DNA from: CAXQRU01 sp964226685
Lineage (GTDB): Bacteria > Pseudomonadota > Gammaproteobacteria > Pseudomonadales > Cellvibrionaceae
Reading direction: 5' to 3'
DNA length: 16,263 nucleotides
Assembly: GCA_964226685.1 (NCBI GenBank)
Contig: CAXQRU010000097.1
Location: forward strand, 1-16,263
Part shown: one piece after another, positions 7,601 to 13,542 of the stretch
Layout of the letters: the number at the start of each line of letters is the position of its first letter
Position numbering within the stretch: position 1 is the first letter of the stretch
The notes under the pieces: generated by a model
Told to the model about the DNA's origin: nothing
What the model saw: only the letters and a program-made list of their open reading frames with translations
Databases searched by the model: none
Translations under genes and position numbers: made by a program

Positions 7601-10600
7601 AACCATCCCAACCTGTAGAGACTGTGCGCACCTTGTTACCAAAGCTGTCATAGAAGTGCTCTTGAGTGAGCGTGAGTGCTGGGTCGGTACTATTCGGCTC
7701 GATGGTTTCGGTATGCAGCAAGCCCGCGTGATAGCCCGCCTCATAATAGCTAAAGGCGGTTTCGCGAGTGGTGCTTTTGCCATTTTGCTCAACAGTCACC
7801 GAGCTTGCCACTAAGCGACCCATCTCTGGATAGCTGACGCTGCCCCAGCCGTAAAGCGTTAAAGTACCCTGGCCGTAGTCGTGCTCCGTGCGCTTGCTTT
7901 GCTGCAGGGAGGCACCTTGGTAAATAGCCTCTTCTGTGCTCAATACATTGCCATAATCATCGTATTGATAGGTGCTTTCTAAGCGTTTTTCGATGCTACT
8001 GCCGACTGCCAGCGGGGTTTCATGATCCGTAGTGACGCGGTACTGATCATCGCGAGTGATGGCCATCAGCGTTTGGTAGTAATGGGTATTATCAGTACCC
8101 GTAAATTGGCGGTAGTGCCAATCGGTAAAGGATTGCTTGATCAGTTCACCATTGGGGCCACGCACTTCAGTACTATCGGGGGCGCCCACAAAGGGGTAGT
8201 CCTGACGGTAGCGCGTGGTGGTGGCAATGCCCGTGGTTCCATCGATGCTGGTCAATTGTTCGAAACCCAAAAAGCCTCGGCCACCGCCTTGAACACGAGC
8301 GCCTGCATAGTAGTAATCCACTGAGATCGTCGCCTGCTCATTGACATTACCCGGCTCATTGCCGGCTTCGGGCTTATCGCTGGTCACCGTTGTCACCACA
8401 TTCATACCACCATTAATGGGCAGAATGGGGTTATTGATACTGAGCCTTGTCAGTAGCTGGCTGTCTAAGCCCTGTTGGCGGCCAGGCCACTTACCTTGCT
8501 GCAAGTTGAAACTCACTACACTGCGCGCCGACAGGCTGTTGTCGCCCACAAGGGCTTGGTAACGATCACTGTTTGCTAACGATTGATATTGAATCTCGGT
8601 TTTCGCACCTAAACCATTGGTAATACCCACCAAGTGATTGACCGGCTGATCCGTTCCCTGGGAAGGCCAGTAGTGAATGTAGTCTTTCTCAACACCAATT
8701 AAATCGACAAAACCGTCGCCGTTGAGGTCTGCCCACTGATAACCGATTTTTCGCTCACTACTGGCCGAGCGGATGGTCTGAGCGCCTTTAAATTCACCTT
8801 GAGTAAAGGGGCGGTAGCGCAGCGCGCTTTGGCTAGGCTCGTGGTATACCAGATCTTGAGCGCCATCTTGGTTAATATCCTGAAAGGAAACACTGGCTTG
8901 GCGATGGTAACGGCCTACGTAGGTCTCTTGGGCAAAGCCTTTGCCAGTATTGATGGCAAAGTAGTAATCATTCCAATCATTGCCATGGCTTTTTATCCGC
9001 ATCAAGTCGACAAGGCCATCGTTATTGATGTCGATTAGTTGGGTGGATAATAGGTGACTTAACGGCTCCAAATAACGACTACCCACACCTCCCGCTCTCC
9101 CTTCTCGATACCCAAGATAGTGAATAGCCTCTAAATGATCGCCTCGATTAGCTAAAATATAAAGGTGCTCATATTGAGTGGTAATGGTATGGTCATCATA
9201 GTCTGGCACGGTGCATAACTGACGCTCAATGCCCACCACATCGACAATGCCATCGCCATCCACATCCCCTATCGACTCGTAGTGCTTGGTGGTGGGCGAC
9301 TCACAGAATGATTGCGTCTGATCGTTGCCTTGCCAGACGATTGTTTGAGGTGAGCCGAAGGTATAGGGCTGATCCACCGTGGGCGTGGCCGCTTTTTGCA
9401 TAATATATTGCTGGTTGCCAACTAATGCATCCACTAAACCATCCGCATTGAGATCGGCAAAGACGATATCGCGATCGGTTAACTGGCTGAGACTAATCGG
9501 CGTGGAGGATAAACGCCGCTGACCGTCCGACTCGACGGACAAATACACTCTCCAAGGGCTGCCATCATTTTGAGGGAAGATGGCAATATCCTGAAAACCA
9601 TCACTGTTATAGTCGATGGGCACGATTTTGGCAGAGCCATAGCCCTGCTCCCAGTACAGGAGATTTTCACCACCCGCAAATGGCGTATGATTCAAACGCT
9701 GGCCATCCGACAGGGCGTAATACAAGCGATGGTTGGTATTTTTGTAATGACTATAGAGCCAGATTAAATCCATTAAACCGTCGCCGTTGATATCGGCATT
9801 AATCGTTTGACCCGCCACATGGCGATCACTCCAAGAACCACTCACTCCTAGCGTTCTAAGATTAAAGGTTTGCCCTGATTGAAAGCTCAACTGCGGTAAG
9901 CGCTGCCAGTCAAAGTGGGTAGCTGGCAGACAATGATCACCCGCACATTCTTGTACGCTACCAAGATAGCTCGTGGTATGGCCCACTATTGGGTCGTAGG
10001 GAAGGTAGTGTAAATCGTAACGTCTAAGCTCAGACCACTGATCATTGATGTAATTGTTGACCGAAATGTGACTCAAACGAGTGCGAGTCGCAAACTGATA
10101 ACCAGCACTATAGGCGGTAATAATATCGGGCCGTTGTTCGTAGCTTAATACTACGCGAGCCCGAGCTTGAGGCGCTTTAAAGTAGCCGAAGGCATAATCA
10201 ATTTGCTGCAAACGATAACCATCTACTGGGTCATTATGGTAGCGGTATTGAACTTTATTACCCACGCTATCACGCTTTTCGCTGAGCGCCCAGGTCATGG
10301 TTTTTGGCGTAGGAATCCAAGTTATTTTTTGGCGCGCAGTGATCGGCCTAATCGGAGCAGAATCCCCCTCTAAACCCAGTTGATTGGCGCCGGGGCCATT
10401 ACCATAGACCGTAACCACACCATCTTTGGAGAGCACTTCAAAACCCAGTGGGTGACCATAGGTACCACCGATCGAGCGAATGATGGTGTAACGATCCAGC
10501 TCAGTTCGATACTGTGCACCCACGGCACCGTACTGCCCCTGGGTCACAATCAAGCGCTGACCATCCATACAGAAACGGTCGTTCGCATCAAAATTAATGG

Positions 10601-11504
10601 GCTTGGCTTGGCCGTCTGTCAGCAAAGTTTGTCGGCAACGCGTAATGCTCGACAAACCCGTTAAACCCCAACCTTCACCCAATAGGCCATTGCCAACTCT
10701 TGACGAGAAACTAAGACCCAACTCTGGGGTTACGCCAGCAGTTCCCTTGGGCAACTTGAGCGCAATGGTATATTTTGCATCTCCCGTTTCCCCAACGGAA
10801 AAGTTGCCTGTCATCAAACCAACCATCGTCGCCGTTTGCGGTTGGGTGGTCAGTGTTGGCTCGTAAATATTGTTAATCTGACCATCAACTGAGGCTTCAT
10901 AAACAATATCAGCCACCACTTCATCTTCACTTGGAAACACAAGATCATCACGACCGTCACCGTTAGTATCGAGCAAGGCAATTTGGATACCTCGATCATT
11001 GATATCGTATTCAAAGTAGCCTTCAGAGAAGGATTGCCCCAAAGTCGGCAAATCGGCATCAATATTGGATAATAAAGATAGGGCTGGAGAGCCATTGATG
11101 CCACGAATTAACCAGTCTTCGCGACCATCGCCATTAATGTCTCCAACAATGAAATCGACTCCAGGCTCTGCCATGACCAAGGCATTGAATTGGGCATCAC
11201 TGAGCGTGAGCGCCTCTGGAGGAAGGTACTGATCAAGACCCACCAAACCGGTGCATAGCCTCTCTTGACAGGGTGTCGTATCGCGATACAAGACCATACT
11301 CTCTGGGGCAGGGACAATAATCGGCACATCAATTTGACCCGCGATAATGAGCGGCAATGGTTTACCTTTTAAATAAATATCCTCAAAACCATCTTGGTTG
11401 ATGTCACCATAGTAAACATCGTACTGACTGGTATTAAGCGTAGCGGCCTGTGCCAAAGATGAAGCCAGAGAAGACAATAAAAGAGCTTTAAACCATTGAT
11501 TCAC
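4176..11504 (-). CDS. Secreted SpvB/FG-GAP/YD-repeat (Rhs-type, TcB-TcC-like) polymorphic toxin, 2442 aa
   Basis: Domains in order: Sec signal peptide (1-20, cleavage after AQA); three FG-GAP/VCBS calcium-type motifs such as DINQDGFEDIYLKG (within about 30-200); SpvB domain starting near 235 (LPKGTAGVTPELGLSFSSR); further DxNxDG repeats (about 570-940), probably the beta-propeller; a TcdB-middle-like segment near 960 (GITNGLGAKTEIQYQSL); YD repeats (about 1150-2060); RHS core with RIYDPRLARFLQADP (from 2064) ending in DPSG (2104-2107); a hydrophobic pre-toxin region with two GGKF..G repeats (to ~2280); and a unique tip. In TcB/TcC and Rhs proteins the YD repeats form a hollow shell that encloses the C-terminal toxin, released by aspartyl self-cleavage at the core. 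The start is GTG, preceded by a weak GGGTAA site; the nearby ATG is out of frame. No PAAR or VgrG part is present, so export is by Sec rather than by a PAAR-type T6SS route. Confidence 0.93.
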   Translation of the reverse strand: MNQWFKALLLSSLASSLAQAATLNTSQYDVYYGDINQDGFEDIYLKGKPLPLIIAGQIDVPIIVPAPESMVLYRDTTPCQERLCTGLVGLDQYLPPEALTLSDAQFNALVMAEPGVDFIVGDINGDGREDWLIRGINGSPALSLLSNIDADLPTLGQSFSEGYFEYDINDRGIQIALLDTNGDGRDDLVFPSEDEVVADIVYEASVDGQINNIYEPTLTTQPQTATMVGLMTGNFSVGETGDAKYTIALKLPKGTAGVTPELGLSFSSRVGNGLLGEGWGLTGLSSITRCRQTLLTDGQAKPINFDANDRFCMDGQRLIVTQGQYGAVGAQYRTELDRYTIIRSIGGTYGHPLGFEVLSKDGVVTVYGNGPGANQLGLEGDSAPIRPITARQKITWIPTPKTMTWALSEKRDSVGNKVQYRYHNDPVDGYRLQQIDYAFGYFKAPQARARVVLSYEQRPDIITAYSAGYQFATRTRLSHISVNNYINDQWSELRRYDLHYLPYDPIVGHTTSYLGSVQECAGDHCLPATHFDWQRLPQLSFQSGQTFNLRTLGVSGSWSDRHVAGQTINADINGDGLMDLIWLYSHYKNTNHRLYYALSDGQRLNHTPFAGGENLLYWEQGYGSAKIVPIDYNSDGFQDIAIFPQNDGSPWRVYLSVESDGQRRLSSTPISLSQLTDRDIVFADLNADGLVDALVGNQQYIMQKAATPTVDQPYTFGSPQTIVWQGNDQTQSFCESPTTKHYESIGDVDGDGIVDVVGIERQLCTVPDYDDHTITTQYEHLYILANRGDHLEAIHYLGYREGRAGGVGSRYLEPLSHLLSTQLIDINNDGLVDLMRIKSHGNDWNDYYFAINTGKGFAQETYVGRYHRQASVSFQDINQDGAQDLVYHEPSQSALRYRPFTQGEFKGAQTIRSASSERKIGYQWADLNGDGFVDLIGVEKDYIHYWPSQGTDQPVNHLVGITNGLGAKTEIQYQSLANSDRYQALVGDNSLSARSVVSFNLQQGKWPGRQQGLDSQLLTRLSINNPILPINGGMNVVTTVTSDKPEAGNEPGNVNEQATISVDYYYAGARVQGGGRGFLGFEQLTSIDGTTGIATTTRYRQDYPFVGAPDSTEVRGPNGELIKQSFTDWHYRQFTGTDNTHYYQTLMAITRDDQYRVTTDHETPLAVGSSIEKRLESTYQYDDYGNVLSTEEAIYQGASLQQSKRTEHDYGQGTLTLYGWGSVSYPEMGRLVASSVTVEQNGKSTTRETAFSYYEAGYHAGLLHTETIEPNSTDPALTLTQEHFYDSFGNKVRTVSTGWDGSTISTRSAWQVYDDSGRYIDEQYNSYDQRLSKVLARDAYANPISTLDVNGVTTTHRYDALGREIERSDSTGAWARTAYQTCQQAGGCPSGTAYAVTSRVSGGGQSKNYFDKLGRSIRQSKQAFDGRWQHIDSEYHRNGQIAFQSTPYFAGQAHDWTRHYFDLLAREVRVQAPDGSMAYLRYDGPRTTSTNHFGHVQVEERNGLGQLAQVIDNLGGQIRYTYNIDGELETMTSFHADSRIGSVTTLEYDRLGRKMAMHDRDKGHWQYQYNAFGELISQTDAKGQRSDNTYDALGRVTTRADYTAGNQLEQITRWQYNNEPGQGAGQLTEVLMSTSINGACDSSATLECIRYSYDQYGRVTSQQTTLRDPDNGQLLGEFVNATEYDSIGRVLHNFDALNGYVSDEQGLINSGVTHHYNAYGYQEKVTDIHSGKIIEQTLEQNARGQTTQQRLLNGATTYLDYDPTMGRLIGQRTGVLGLASIQEISYQWDELGNLRSRHNQSAGKNLQESFCYDGLNRLIKSHQNTLQGGCSLSEADYDQRYDSLGNITYKYDVGEYSYGREQDGITLSPHAVTATSDGHRYEYDNNGNMIVDLANGVVDRTFTYSTFDKPIAMTRGGHTTRFAYNNARSRYWRQDTDQDGVITTTVYLSGVERISKSDSPTVEWKRYLGPSIITHHTDADGNITKTDTRVVYKDHLGSTDVITDELGQVIQAMSFDAWGQRRDAANWQAFSATQLVQFDSSESTKGFTGHEHVDEIGIIHMNGRIYDPRLARFLQADPHVQAPTNTQSLNRYSYVWNNPLNKTDPSGYFAFGLMMGLAIAGASTAVETWLVFTLMAMAGTMDALVMGATLKDAVKSGLISGVSAAAFTEIGNHFKELSGKTAESVISFGGNELTKTQVIQQITAHAMVGGITSVAQGGKFGHGFISAGLTKGVMGFYGDGGRTYRLALHAVLGGTVSEISGGKFSNGAQTAAFQFLFNELGRLRGVSERERDEMKNKLQETEEQRELRLANDVEGYYEARAAAGDAYAARALMVVRNECTSVDACIMATANFGLHGTAFINGVDVDTRDVQIRLMNAHANAVALDQVNVPGLLSPEQITVYHHQVFLDLGLPKATFGGTPVTGQLWEVPVWTDIWCKGCDIK

Positions 11505-11533
11505 AATACATTACCCAAAAGAATATGACTTAA

Positions 11534-11551
11534 GCACCTAACGTTCGGTGC
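11534..11551 (-). other. Small hairpin between the exported-protein gene and the giant toxin gene
   Basis: GCACC (11534-11538) pairs with GGTGC (11547-11551), and the centre contains the palindrome AACGTT. On the minus strand it is followed by TTAAGTCATATTC, which is not a U-tract. It may slow or partly attenuate transcription between 11575 and 11504, or be fortuitous. Confidence 0.25.
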
Positions 11552-11574
11552 CGTTTGCAATTGTAAGAATGAAA

Positions 11575-11928
11575 TTACGAGCGAAGCCCCACCTGAATTA
11601 ACTGCTCCATGCCTTGAGGGCCAGGCTCGTCGGGGTGGCAACTGCCGCTGCCCCAGAAGGTCACCGGCTTACCTGACATTTGTGCAGCCAGGATGGTGCT
11701 GAGCATGGCTTGACCAGCAGGTGTATCGGTATCGATGGCCCACATTTTCCAAACGTCATCGACGCATACGGGTTGATTCAGGTAGTCACCCTCGATACGA
11801 ACATGGGTATGATGACCACCCAAGGTCTTACTGGTGACTCTAATTTCAATGACTTTGCCGGTTTGCTCGCCCGCTAGAGTCAACGTTGATAGCGTTGAGA
11901 GCATTAAGGCCGATAGGATTTTTTTCAT
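11575..11928 (-). CDS. Small exported protein with two cysteines, SubB/OB-fold-like pattern (tentative)
   Basis: This is a 117-residue protein with a Sec signal peptide (about 1-20; MKKILSALMLSTLSTLTLAG). The mature part has beta-strands (GKVIEIRVTS, THVRIEG), then CVDD (C55), WAID, a helix (AGQAMLSTILAAQMSGK) and a second cysteine (C97) in GSGSC. This strand-Cys-helix-GKxV-Cys-strand pattern resembles small secreted OB-fold proteins related to subtilase-cytotoxin B subunits. The comparison is from memory and functionally uninformative. The start at 11928 is chosen because AAGGAA stands six bases upstream and it opens the signal peptide; a longer frame to 11967 has no such site. It lies between a similar gene (12315) and the giant toxin gene (70-base gap), probably in one transcript. 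Confidence 0.75.
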   Translation of the reverse strand: MKKILSALMLSTLSTLTLAGEQTGKVIEIRVTSKTLGGHHTHVRIEGDYLNQPVCVDDVWKMWAIDTDTPAGQAMLSTILAAQMSGKPVTFWGSGSCHPDEPGPQGMEQLIQVGLRS

Positions 11929-11985
11929 GGAATATTCCTTGGTTTTACAACCTGTAACTGATTGCACAATAGAAGTTAAAATTAG

Positions 11986-12315
11986 CTACTCAGAAAGATC
12001 TATATAAGCAGCTCGTCTACAGTTAGTGTCACCATTGGAAAGTGTTGCAATTTTGACACTTTTACCAGCTGTATAAGCTGTTAACGCCAAAGAAAAGGCT
12101 CTATTGTGAGCACCTTCATCTGGTGAGAGACTCAACGGAAAGACAATAACCACGCCGTCAACACAAGGCCCAAATCCTCCTGAGGTTCTCACAAAAAAAC
12201 TTTGAGATCCATCTGGAGTATTACCTAACACGGTAATCTTCGCACGAGAAACCAAATCATCTGCGCGACAATAGAGAGAAAATCCCAAACAAAGAATAAC
12301 TCCAAGCCATTTCAT
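11986..12315 (-). CDS. Small exported protein, DUF5992-like (tentative)
   Basis: This is a 109-residue protein with a Sec signal peptide (about 1-18, cleavage after CRA). The mature part reads RAKITVLGNT, then SFFVRTSGGFGPCVDG (C51), a helix with HNRAFSLALTAYTAGKSVKI, a second cysteine (C99) and a final strand AAYIDLSE. I associate this arrangement with DUF5992, a family of small exported proteins of unknown function; this is from memory. It shares CVD, the helix ending in A.GK.V and the terminal Cys with the next gene (11928), so the two look like diverged relatives. The start at 12315 has GAGGAGG upstream at good spacing; the longer frame to 12360 lacks a signal peptide at its N-terminus. 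A promoter is visible at 12373-12401, so this is probably the first gene of the toxin transcript. Confidence 0.75.
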   Translation of the reverse strand: MKWLGVILCLGFSLYCRADDLVSRAKITVLGNTPDGSQSFFVRTSGGFGPCVDGVVIVFPLSLSPDEGAHNRAFSLALTAYTAGKSVKIATLSNGDTNCRRAAYIDLSE

Positions 12316-12372
12316 ACACTTCCTCCTCTGTGTTGACAGCCGACCAAAAAATGGCGCCAATAATAGCGGATT

Positions 12373-12401
12373 TTTATAGCTAATAAAATGGTTAATTTGA
12401 A
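12373..12401 (-). promoter_or_regulatory. Sigma-70-type promoter for the exported-protein/toxin operon
   Basis: On the minus strand, TTCAAA (12396-12401, 4 of 6 to TTGACA) is followed after 17 bases by TATAAA (12373-12378, 5 of 6 to TATAAT). The start codon at 12315 lies 57 bases beyond the -10 box. It is the best promoter-like site upstream of the run of genes that leads into the giant toxin gene. Confidence 0.5.
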
Positions 12402-12419
12402 AAACCGTTCACAAAACTT

Positions 12420-12438
12420 GCCCTATACCTTACAGGGC
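12420..12438 (-). terminator. Possible weak stem-loop at the end of the fabI/zinc-ribbon transcript
   Basis: GCCCT (12420-12424) pairs with AGGGC (12434-12438), overlapping the stop codon of the 80-residue gene. On the minus strand AAGTTTTGTG follows, only a poor U-tract. It might end the fabI transcript before the promoter at 12373-12401. Confidence 0.25.
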
Positions 12439-12672
12439 CAATATCAACACAAAAATCACCCCCATCGCTATAGCCGCGGCCATAAAAACCATGCCCAAAT
12501 TTTTATTGGCCACATGCCGCTCCTGTATTTCCTGTTTGAGTTCACTCAGCTCACGATCATTAAGATCCGTGCAATGAGGACACTCAATTGCCTTTTTGGG
12601 AAACAGTAAACCACAGCGTTCACACTTTTGCGTGCGCTTAATCAGTGATGGTAAAAAAATGGGGGCTGGCAT
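12430..12672 (-). CDS. Small zinc-ribbon membrane protein of unknown function
   Basis: This is an 80-residue protein. Residues 17-34 form a zinc-ribbon knuckle pair, CERCG and CPHC, with four cysteines spaced to bind one zinc ion. A charged helix (about 38-56, ELSELKQEIQERH) follows, and then a C-terminal TM segment (about 59-79) that anchors it with the zinc ribbon probably in the cytoplasm. The start ATG has AAGGAG five bases upstream and lies nine bases after the fabI stop, so the two genes are likely co-transcribed. Zinc-ribbon/TM proteins of this size are common and mostly uncharacterised; there is no direct link to fatty acid synthesis. Confidence 0.8.
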   Translation of the reverse strand: MPAPIFLPSLIKRTQKCERCGLLFPKKAIECPHCTDLNDRELSELKQEIQERHVANKNLGMVFMAAAIAMGVIFVLILAL

Positions 12673-12681
12673 AATGGCTCC

Positions 12682-13452
12682 TTAGTCAATAATTTGGTAA
12701 CCCGCGTCCACATAGTGAATACCGCCGGTCACGGCTTTGGCGCCATCGCTGACCAAAAAGGCCGCCATGTCGCCAATATCTTCAATGGTGATTTGATAAT
12801 GCAAAGGGTTAGAGTCTACATTTTGCTTGAGCAGCTGATCAAAATGCGGAATACCGCCTGCGGCTCGCGTGGCAATGGTTCCCGGAGAAATAGCATTGAC
12901 GCGAATGCCTTTTGGCCCCAACTCCATCGCCATGTATTGCACCGCGCATTCCAGAGCCGCTTTCACCGGCCCCATAATGCTGTAATTGGGCACCACTTTT
13001 TGAGCACCAAAATAACTCATGGTTAGCAAACTGGCATTTTTGTTGAGTAGCGGTTCGGCGCGCCGGGCTAACTCCATAAAGGAGTGACAGGAAATATCCA
13101 TAGCCATCAAAAAGCCTTCTCTGGAACAATCCACGACCCGACCCGATAAATCTTGCTTGGGCGCAAAGGCAATGGAGTGGATAATAAAATCCAACTCGCC
13201 CCAGCGCTCGGCCAACACCGCAAATAATTGATCGAGCTGCAGCGGCTCAGTCACATCAAGCGGCGCAAAAATCGACGCCTCGACCGACTGGGCTAACGGC
13301 TCCACATAGGGCTTGGCTTTGTCACTGGCGTAAGTAATCGCCAGTTGCGCACCCCCTTCAAATAAACGTTTTGCACAACCCCAGGCGATGCTATGATCGT
13401 TAGCAATACCAACGATTAGGCCTTTTTTACCTGAAACATCGATAGGCTTCAT
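12682..13452 (-). CDS. fabI: Enoyl-[acyl-carrier-protein] reductase, FabI type
   Basis: This is a 256-residue short-chain dehydrogenase/reductase that performs the last reduction in each round of fatty acid elongation (trans-2-enoyl-ACP to acyl-ACP with NAD(P)H) in the cytoplasm. The FabI signature is clear: nucleotide-binding GIANDHSIAWG (15-25), HSIAFAP (92-98) and the catalytic set Y147, Y157 and K164, with the 10- and 7-residue spacing of E. coli Y146/Y156/K163. Length is normal for the family. Residue A95 takes the place of E. coli G93, where changes affect triclosan binding; alanine occurs there naturally in other FabIs, so nothing is implied about resistance. The start is ATG 13452, with GGGAG six bases upstream; a TTG two codons earlier is too close. 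It may be a second FabI copy, which the window cannot tell. Confidence 0.93.
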   Translation of the reverse strand: MKPIDVSGKKGLIVGIANDHSIAWGCAKRLFEGGAQLAITYASDKAKPYVEPLAQSVEASIFAPLDVTEPLQLDQLFAVLAERWGELDFIIHSIAFAPKQDLSGRVVDCSREGFLMAMDISCHSFMELARRAEPLLNKNASLLTMSYFGAQKVVPNYSIMGPVKAALECAVQYMAMELGPKGIRVNAISPGTIATRAAGGIPHFDQLLKQNVDSNPLHYQITIEDIGDMAAFLVSDGAKAVTGGIHYVDAGYQIID

Positions 13453-13493
13453 TCTCAACTCCCAAACAGATCTTTGATGGCGATCAATTTTTT

Positions 13494-13499
13494 ATTGTA
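13494..13499 (-). promoter_or_regulatory. Possible -10 element for fabI in the divergent spacer
   Basis: TACAAT on the minus strand (5 of 6 to TATAAT) lies about 41 bases before the fabI start. No good -35 hexamer is present at 16-18 bases. The whole 90-base spacer between fabI and the ATPase gene is AT-rich and must contain both promoters, but I cannot place the plus-strand one with confidence. Confidence 0.3.
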
Positions 13500-13542
13500 C
13501 CAATAATTTATTCTGTAACCCTAGAAACAATTTGAGGCGGCA

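Noticed and set aside
5200..8000. Recurrent short DNA motifs that might suggest a repeat array or CRISPR
   Set aside because: They are spaced irregularly, diverge at the DNA level and correspond to YD-repeat codons; there are no conserved direct repeats with unique spacers.
7173..8324. Several plus- and minus-strand open frames of 60-100 codons inside the YD-repeat region
   Set aside because: They lie entirely within the continuous 2442-codon frame, whose YD and RHS motifs are unmistakable; no ribosome binding site or family signal supports them.
4176..11504. Assignment as a type VI secretion Rhs effector
   Set aside because: There is a Sec signal peptide at the N-terminus and no PAAR domain; no vgrG, hcp, eagR or tap gene is in the window.
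11534..11551. CCTAAC/GTTCGG half-sites reminiscent of an integron attC site
   Set aside because: The two halves abut with no spacer arm pairs or second core site, and no array of cassettes surrounds them.
11575..11967. Longer N-terminus beginning at 11967 for the small exported protein
   Set aside because: The added 13 residues precede the signal peptide and have no ribosome binding site, whereas the ATG at 11928 has AAGGAA at six bases.
11986..12360. Longer N-terminus beginning at 12360 for the other small exported protein
   Set aside because: It would bury the signal peptide behind a basic stretch; GAGGAGG directly serves the ATG at 12315.
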